Below are positions 7,601-10,663 of a DNA stretch of 10,663 bases, in pieces. This DNA comes from an uncultured Lachnospiraceae bacterium (GTDB taxonomy: Bacteria > Bacillota > Clostridia > Lachnospirales > Lachnospiraceae), in the NCBI GenBank assembly GCA_946623295.1, contig CAMOQY010000035.1:1-10663 (forward strand). Reading direction: 5' to 3'. Under the pieces are notes generated by a model. It was not told where the DNA came from. It made no database searches and saw only the letters and a list, made by a program, of their open reading frames with translations. Both the position numbers and the translations under genes were made by a program. The number at the start of each line of letters is the position of its first letter. The stretch's first letter is position 1.

Positions 7601-7793
7601 TTTTCTGGAACAGGCCCTGCTCGCGCTGGCAGGCTGCGGGATAGGCTGTCTGTCGATGCTGCTGATCAGCGGCAGCAGACTGCAGTGGATGATCGTGGCA
7701 GGATATCTGGTATTTTATCTGCTCGGATGCTCGATCTCCATTATATTAATAGGAAGATCGCATCTGATGGAGCTTCTGACAAACAGAGAGTGA
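4632..7793 (+). CDS. ABC transporter permease, FtsX/MacB type, duplicated module, 1053 aa
   Basis: A large integral membrane permease with the layout of two FtsX-type modules. Module one has one N-terminal helix (about 18-40), a large extracytoplasmic domain (about 41-433), then three helices (about 434-460, 477-502, 546-568). Module two has one helix (about 612-634), a second extracytoplasmic domain (about 635-942), then three helices (about 945-968, 986-1012, 1019-1042). The cytoplasmic segments MISLGTDRSRV after the second helix and TRKREFALMRGLGTGRGRI after the sixth are the typical FtsX coupling loops for the ATPase. The ATG at 4632 is preferred over a TTG at 4626; neither has a strong ribosome-binding site. 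The matching ATPase follows 47 nt downstream. Substrate unknown: such pairs handle lipoproteins, peptides or antimicrobial resistance. The extracytoplasmic domains are acidic and tyrosine-rich and were not recognised further. Confidence 0.85.
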   Translation: MKTIIRNGIKSNLRAKGRTTLFFLLITLFTAIMMLSLGVRLYCDNVLEQCGTRYRSIALLEYMGGDYPDEDVADARAREAASALDISRMQAVNGVKSYIPAQKALLYADGYVRSGSKSDYAKHGVICVSGISHPYYRTYLVEVDPEEIEGEFDPDDDSFSFGMGSLYREETDYSRPFYYSARIASVYYGMEQKENVLINILPGETGWTPEFGETYLLNGIFHSKNTVEGMLNSLTAFELLPFEDSDEQPFIRCTDGMELPEAFEKAVEKYTYANSYIYADYFTDLEDIYEFHQGLVYIEKGRGPQAGEEGACVISADLAGKLGVTAGGRISVTVLSSDEKSRYSLTPSQTADTLTVTGITNATNDYQSHIWIMGQGPSQPLFGYQLGTLTLENAAAIQAVEEIQEFVPEGVRVLLYDQGYGDTVKPFNSMRSTATNVLMICALGMAAVLILFAFLFVSRQNYTVKIMISLGTDRSRVAAWFVAGTLVISLGAALAGGLLGQLGLPVLFEKIEASIADEVQISTLYSETVLGITKDAAYSTDFAPGAVWLAAAAVVLASVVLTLAFLPSAFRDGSLKRGKTRVRVPHGRTVTAGRGALRFASLSILRGGLRSLVVPAVSLVLTLVMIVLGGIYSGWHRQLAAAHEETVIDGIAVSLNGRYYSDLVIPIENVRKLISIENVDRVWLSTPGMPYWSPAEMPSFGDGGFSRESRMDWIKTQPQVVPANTLRGAKEFYYSEPVVKWKDGWDESFLAGEYETIYDHLQNMTAKPSAVSEGGSFPTYTIPGVAGDRYMQERGLEIGDSFSVVVLEDRMLYEAEIPIEIEIVGSYRQIGEKAQIYTPLSMTVIPDAVYTQDPEAHRPQTRYEYYGYTPEETLEYFYYFKTVFSTCRFTLSSAKDLDDAREALYDMGFSRVGKTRSVRTSIVLRDAAYLKLTETLQRYIYTGRIIMTMIFAVIAVTGFIISWLMINTRKREFALMRGLGTGRGRIYLSFFLEQALLALAGCGIGCLSMLLISGSRLQWMIVAGYLVFYLLGCSISIILIGRSHLMELLTNRE

Positions 7794-7840
7794 ACGTCGT
7801 CTTCGGCAGAGGCAGGGATGCGGGGGAGTTGGAGGAAAAA

Positions 7841-8503
7841 ATGAGCACGTTTGAGTTAAAAGATGTCAGATACGTATACAAAACCCAGTACCAGAGCGTG
7901 GAGGCGGTGAAGGGCGTCTCGGCAGTATTTGAGACGGGCCGTCTTTATGCGGTAATGGGCGCTTCCGGCAGCGGCAAAACCACGCTCCTTTCACTGATGG
8001 CAGGGCTGGATACGCCCACGTCGGGGGAGGTGCTTTGCAACGGTGTTTCCACGGAAAAGATGAATCTGAGCAAGTACCGCCGCGAGAATGTGGCGGTCAT
8101 CTATCAGGATTTCAGGCTGTTTCCGCTGCTGACAGTGGCGGAGAATATCATGTATCCAATGGAACAGCGAGGCATAAAAACATCTTCGGCGCGTGAGAAG
8201 GCAGCCGAGCTCATAGCCAGAGTTGGCCTTCCGGAGATGGCTGCGGACCGCTTCCCGGCGATGCTTTCGGGAGGAGAGCAGCAAAGGGTCGCTATCGCCA
8301 GAGCGCTTGGCATGGATACGGACGTTTTACTGGCTGACGAGCCTACCGGAAATCTCGATGAGGAGAATACGGCTAAGATATTCGGGATGCTGCTGGATCT
8401 GGCCCACAAGGACGGATACTGCGTAGTGGTCGTGACTCACGACGAAAATCTCGGTGCGCGTGCAGATATATGTCTGCGTATGAGGGACGGAAAGCTGGTA
8501 TAA
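7841..8503 (+). CDS. ABC transporter ATP-binding protein (MacB/LolD-like), partner of the upstream permease
   Basis: A 220-residue ABC ATPase that powers the preceding permease from the cytoplasmic side. Motifs in order: Walker A GASGSGKTT (40-48), Q-loop in VIYQDFRLFP, signature LSGGEQQRVAIARA (from L142), Walker B VLLADEPTGNLD (D166, catalytic E167) and switch histidine H200 in VTHDE. The spacing and the Q-loop sequence are those of the LolD/MacB/FtsE clade that works with FtsX-fold permeases. The ATG at 7841 is chosen because GGAGG at 7831-7835 lies 5 nt upstream. The frame is open further upstream into the permease gene, but that extension has no family match. The permease-then-ATPase order and the short 47-nt gap indicate one operon under the 4592 promoter. 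No clear terminator follows. Confidence 0.95.
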   Translation: MSTFELKDVRYVYKTQYQSVEAVKGVSAVFETGRLYAVMGASGSGKTTLLSLMAGLDTPTSGEVLCNGVSTEKMNLSKYRRENVAVIYQDFRLFPLLTVAENIMYPMEQRGIKTSSAREKAAELIARVGLPEMAADRFPAMLSGGEQQRVAIARALGMDTDVLLADEPTGNLDEENTAKIFGMLLDLAHKDGYCVVVVTHDENLGARADICLRMRDGKLV

Positions 8504-8569
8504 AAAGGCGTTTTATACAGCATATTTCCGCGGCCCAGCCCGCAGAGACCGGACGCTGCCCGGACAGAC

Positions 8570-8628
8570 AAACTTTTTATAAAAAAATTACAAAAAATTG
8601 TTGACAAACCACTTCAAAGGGGTATAAT
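8570..8628 (+). promoter_or_regulatory. strong sigma-A promoter with AT-rich UP region, driving the riboswitch operon
   Basis: A perfect -35 TTGACA (8601-8606), a 16-nt spacer and a perfect -10 TATAAT (8623-8628). The stretch 8570-8600 is almost pure A/T with phased A and T runs, including the palindrome TTTTTATAAAAA, like an UP element. The expected start is near 8635, a few bases before the riboswitch. Constitutive strength here fits control at the later termination step. Confidence 0.9.
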
Positions 8629-8641
8629 TGCAGTATCAGAC

Positions 8642-8708
8642 GATAGCAAAACCGTCGAAAGGCGGCGACGCAAAGCTATAGGACCCGCAAGGGTAGCCAG
8701 TTGCAATC
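8642..8708 (+). promoter_or_regulatory. GEMM-I cyclic dinucleotide riboswitch aptamer (c-di-GMP-I type)
   Basis: The RNA carries the GEMM-I hallmarks in order: P1 5' strand GATAGCAA (8642-8649); P2 stem CCGTC/GGCGG capped by the GAAA tetraloop (8657-8660); the invariant GACGCAAAGC (8667-8676); P3 GG-ACCC/GGGT-CC capped by GCAA (8681-8698); and the closing CAGTTGC leading into P1 3' strand TTGCAATC (8701-8708), which pairs with the 5' strand except for one A-A mismatch. The family binds c-di-GMP, or c-AMP-GMP in the A20 variants. Aligned on P2 and GACGCAAAGC, the base matching Vc2 G20 is A8645, so ligand preference is open. It lies directly downstream of the promoter and upstream of a terminator. 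Confidence 0.92.
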
Positions 8709-8743
8709 TGCAGGTCATAGGACTGCGTAGGTTGCATTTTTTT
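8702..8743 (+). terminator. riboswitch-controlled intrinsic terminator
   Basis: TGCAATCTGCAG (8702-8713) pairs with CTGCGTAGGTTGCA (8723-8736), giving 12 bp with one G-U pair and a 2-nt bulge around a 9-nt loop, followed by seven T (8737-8743). Its 5' arm reuses 8702-8708, the 3' strand of riboswitch P1. The two structures exclude each other, so ligand-stabilised P1 should prevent termination (an ON switch). Confidence 0.85.
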
Positions 8744-8768
8744 ATGTCTAAGACGAAAGGAGCGGCTG

Positions 8769-9725
8769 ATGTCCGGACAAACCGAGTTTAGAGGACCTGA
8801 AGCCCCCGCCGCCAAGGATACGGAAAATGCAGCAGAGCAGGAGAGACTGACCGTGGAATCGTCCGGACAGGATACGGACCGCATTCAGGATGAGATGCCT
8901 GTACTGCCGGAAGGACCTGAGCTGGATCGGGCCAGACTGGTGAACGCCACCATCGAGGCCGGTGTTGATCCTATAGAGATGAGATTCGCTCAGATCAACA
9001 GCACGTATCCCCCGGAGCCCATAGCTTACCGTACCTTTACATATTTAAACAGCGTCAGTACCGGAGTCACCGGACCGGAGGTCTACGCAGCAGAGACGGA
9101 TCCCACCGAGGAGGGAATAAACCTCGCCAGATGGAACATCACTCACGCGCTGCGGGCCGCACGCCAGATGGAGCTGGCAGGCAGGAAGATCCAGTACGTA
9201 ACGGCCAGATGCCCCTGGGAGATGTGCCTGAGAGATGATCTCTACGACATCGTTAAGGGTCTTGCTAAGGAGCAGGGACTTTCACCCGAGACCATCTGTC
9301 TCGAATTTCCGTCCGGGCTCATGAGAGCGGCGGATCCGGAATCGAGAGCCAGGATAAGGAAATCGATCCTCGACATGAAACTCCTCAAGGTCAGGACGAT
9401 GGTCACGGGGATAGGCACGGCCGACATTTCGCCCGCTGCGCTTTTCGAGATCCCGGTCGACACTTTCCTGCTTGATCCGGCCATCACCTCGATGAGCGAC
9501 AGCCGATCCAAGGGCGCGAACGTCGCGGCCCTGGTGAATTTCCTCAAGAGCTTTTCGGCGGATGTGATTGCTGACGGTGTGTACAATGACAATCAGATAA
9601 ACGCACTTACGAAATGCGATTGCAGGGCTTATATTCCTTCTTCCGGCTATCAGGGAAAAGTAAAGCACGGCAGTCTCAGGATGAGACTTGAAGAAGCCGC
9701 AGCCCAGCATGCCGAGGAGGAATAA
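8769..9725 (+). CDS. degenerate EAL-domain protein, probable c-di-GMP receptor or pseudo-phosphodiesterase
   Basis: A 318-residue soluble protein. The first ~70 residues are acidic and low in complexity. Residues about 76-300 follow the EAL fold in order: a strand with YRTFTYLNS where E-A-L should be, helix RWNITHALRAARQM, IQYVTARC (for VNLS), ICLEFPSGLM (for LEITES; E179 kept, second E lost), MVTGIGTADIS (for LDDFGTGYS; both Asp replaced by T213-G214), IPVDTFLLDP (for LPVDTLKID; Lys lost) and VIADGVYNDNQ (for VAEGVETEEQ; D269 and Y272 replace the glutamates). The metal-binding set is therefore largely gone and catalysis is very unlikely. Such proteins usually bind c-di-GMP or protein partners. 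ATG 8769 follows AAGGAG by 6 nt. Being the first gene after a GEMM-I riboswitch supports a role in c-di-GMP signalling. EAL ancestry is inferred from motif order. Confidence 0.75.
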   Translation: MSGQTEFRGPEAPAAKDTENAAEQERLTVESSGQDTDRIQDEMPVLPEGPELDRARLVNATIEAGVDPIEMRFAQINSTYPPEPIAYRTFTYLNSVSTGVTGPEVYAAETDPTEEGINLARWNITHALRAARQMELAGRKIQYVTARCPWEMCLRDDLYDIVKGLAKEQGLSPETICLEFPSGLMRAADPESRARIRKSILDMKLLKVRTMVTGIGTADISPAALFEIPVDTFLLDPAITSMSDSRSKGANVAALVNFLKSFSADVIADGVYNDNQINALTKCDCRAYIPSSGYQGKVKHGSLRMRLEEAAAQHAEEE

Positions 9726-10507
9726 TGGCAAGATCAAGAGTCGTAGGGGTCGGCATCCGACGAACTGCGGAGGAGGTCAAACGCTACCGCATCTGGATGA
9801 AGCTGATTCCGATAATCATAGGAATAGCGATACTGATACTGATCATCGGATATGTAGTGACAGTGCTCTATATGAAGTTCGGAGCTTTTACGGTATCAGT
9901 AAACAAGTTTGACAATCTGGAATATGCGCTCACGCTTTCAGCGTCACAGAATTTTAACAGCTACACCTCGAGGCTGAATGCGGAGATAGCAAAGGAAGTA
10001 ACGAATATAGACGGTTCCACGATCCCCGAGTGGGTGGACAACGTAGACGGAGAGCACAACGGAGATAATTACGTAGCCTACACCTTCTACTGCAGGAACC
10101 AGGGTACCAAGACAATCAAATACAACTACGAGTGTTATATCGCGAACATGACCTACGAGATCGAAAAGGCGGTCAGAGTGAGGATATACACCAACGGCGA
10201 GTATGTCGACTATGCCTACCCGAGGACGGACGGTATAGAGGGACCGGAGCCCGGCACCACAGCCTTCCAGTCCGAGACGACGATCGTACGGAAGACCATC
10301 GAGAACTTCGCTCCGGGAGATACGACGAAGTACACAGTGGTCATCTGGCTCGAGGGACCCGACCCCGACTGCGTCGACAAGATCATCGGAGGACAGTTCA
10401 AGATCGACATGGCGATGACGGTCATAGGTTCCGAAGACGGCAACGACGGCATGAACGCAGCCGAGTCGAAAGCGGTCCTGCCGGTCAGAAAGTTTAGTAT
10501 TGTTTGA
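9725..10507 (+). CDS. single-pass membrane protein with TasA/camelysin-like extracellular domain
   Basis: A 260-residue protein. Residues 1-26 are basic and cytoplasmic, about 28-50 form one hydrophobic helix without a cleavage motif, and the rest is outside. The outer domain resembles SipW-dependent TasA/camelysin-type fibre proteins: YVAYTFYCRNQGTKTIKYNY (116-135), the RVRIYTNGEYVDYAYP strand pair (151-166), ENFAPGDTTKYTVVIWLEG (193-211) and DPDC (213-216) before IIGGQFKIDMAMTV. Cysteines are C123, C137 and C216. Unlike true TasA-like subunits it keeps a basic N-terminus and an uncleaved anchor, so it may be the membrane base or assembly factor of the fibre. Its ATG overlaps the preceding stop by 1 nt (TAATG), with GAGGAGG just upstream, so translation is coupled to the EAL gene. 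The family call is from remembered pattern and is moderate. Confidence 0.65.
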   Translation: MARSRVVGVGIRRTAEEVKRYRIWMKLIPIIIGIAILILIIGYVVTVLYMKFGAFTVSVNKFDNLEYALTLSASQNFNSYTSRLNAEIAKEVTNIDGSTIPEWVDNVDGEHNGDNYVAYTFYCRNQGTKTIKYNYECYIANMTYEIEKAVRVRIYTNGEYVDYAYPRTDGIEGPEPGTTAFQSETTIVRKTIENFAPGDTTKYTVVIWLEGPDPDCVDKIIGGQFKIDMAMTVIGSEDGNDGMNAAESKAVLPVRKFSIV

Positions 10508-10574
10508 GCTCCGCCATGAGCGGATTCAAAGATAAAAAAGTTTTTATATCATTCAAAAAAAGGAGAAAAAAAGA

Positions 10575-10663
10575 ATGAAGAAGTTCAAGAAACTCATCCC
10601 CGCTCTGGCTATGCTTCTTGTTTCTGCTACAGCCATGAGCTCCGCGACTTTCGCATGGTTCTC
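10575..10663 (+). CDS. SipW-type signal-peptide protein, 5' end only (probable TasA/camelysin-like secreted subunit)
   Basis: Only 29 full codons are visible before the window ends. They encode a basic start (MKKFKKL), a hydrophobic core (about 8-20) and SSATFAWF at the end, the pattern of signal peptides recognised by the SipW class of signal peptidase, where cleavage occurs near the A(T)xAWF box. ATG 10575 is preceded by AAGGAG (10560-10565) at a 9-nt spacing. The gap from the previous gene is 67 nt and holds a small hairpin, CCGC/GCGG (10511-10523), without a clear T-tract, so read-through from the riboswitch operon is plausible. Identity as a matrix-fibre subunit is inferred from the leader and from the TasA-like neighbour. 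A sipW gene would be expected nearby, outside this window. Confidence 0.75.
   Translation, partial: MKKFKKLIPALAMLLVSATAMSSATFAWF

Noticed and set aside
7517..7840. N-terminal extension of the ABC ATPase frame to a 328-residue protein
   Set aside because: The extension overlaps the permease gene in another frame and has no family similarity. A strong ribosome-binding site and the normal ATPase start lie at 7831-7841.
8550..8580. Possible terminator after the ABC ATPase (CCGGAC...GCCCGG followed at a distance by CTTTTTAT)
   Set aside because: The stem is only about 4 bp plus a mismatch, and the T-run is separated from it by several bases and belongs to the AT-rich promoter-upstream region.

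Overview
The window looks like a chromosomal segment from a Bacillota bacterium, most likely a Clostridia/Lachnospiraceae-type anaerobe. The pointers are a moderately GC-rich genome with strong Shine-Dalgarno sites and frequent AGG/AGA/ATA codons, a meso-diaminopimelate dehydrogenase of the clostridial kind, a GEMM-I riboswitch with clostridial-looking sequence, and a SipW/TasA-type secreted protein. This placement is inference, since no rRNA or other marker is present. All convincing genes lie on the + strand.

Layout. Positions 1-674 hold the 3' part of ddh (lysine/peptidoglycan precursor metabolism). Positions 675-1332 are a repeat-rich spacer: a two-copy 50-bp tandem repeat, two long AT-rich hairpins that are inverted copies of each other, a short palindrome, and a probable copA promoter. 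Positions 1333-4534 form a copper unit: a P1B-1 Cu(+) ATPase (copA) with a metal-binding domain at each end, the C-terminal one preceded by its own ribosome-binding site so that it could also be made as a free CopZ-like chaperone, then a papain/C39-like protein 7 nt downstream. Positions 4569-8503 form an ABC unit: an extended -10 promoter overlapped by a 14-bp-arm operator-like dyad, a 1053-residue FtsX/MacB-type permease, and its ATPase.

Positions 8601-10663 are the most interesting part. A strong sigma-A-type promoter reads into a GEMM-I (cyclic dinucleotide) riboswitch whose P1 3' strand is also the 5' strand of an intrinsic terminator, so ligand binding should turn transcription ON. The genes behind it are a soluble EAL-domain protein whose metal-binding and catalytic residues are almost all replaced (a likely c-di-GMP receptor or pseudo-enzyme), a single-pass membrane protein with a TasA-like extracellular domain, translationally coupled by a 1-nt overlap, and the start of a SipW-type signal-peptide protein, a probable TasA/camelysin-like matrix fibre subunit.

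Read together, the last unit looks like a cyclic-dinucleotide-induced surface-fibre or biofilm-matrix operon in which the same messenger may act twice, first on the RNA and then on the degenerate EAL protein. That model is inference. The riboswitch, the degenerate EAL motifs and the SipW-type leader are read directly from the sequence.
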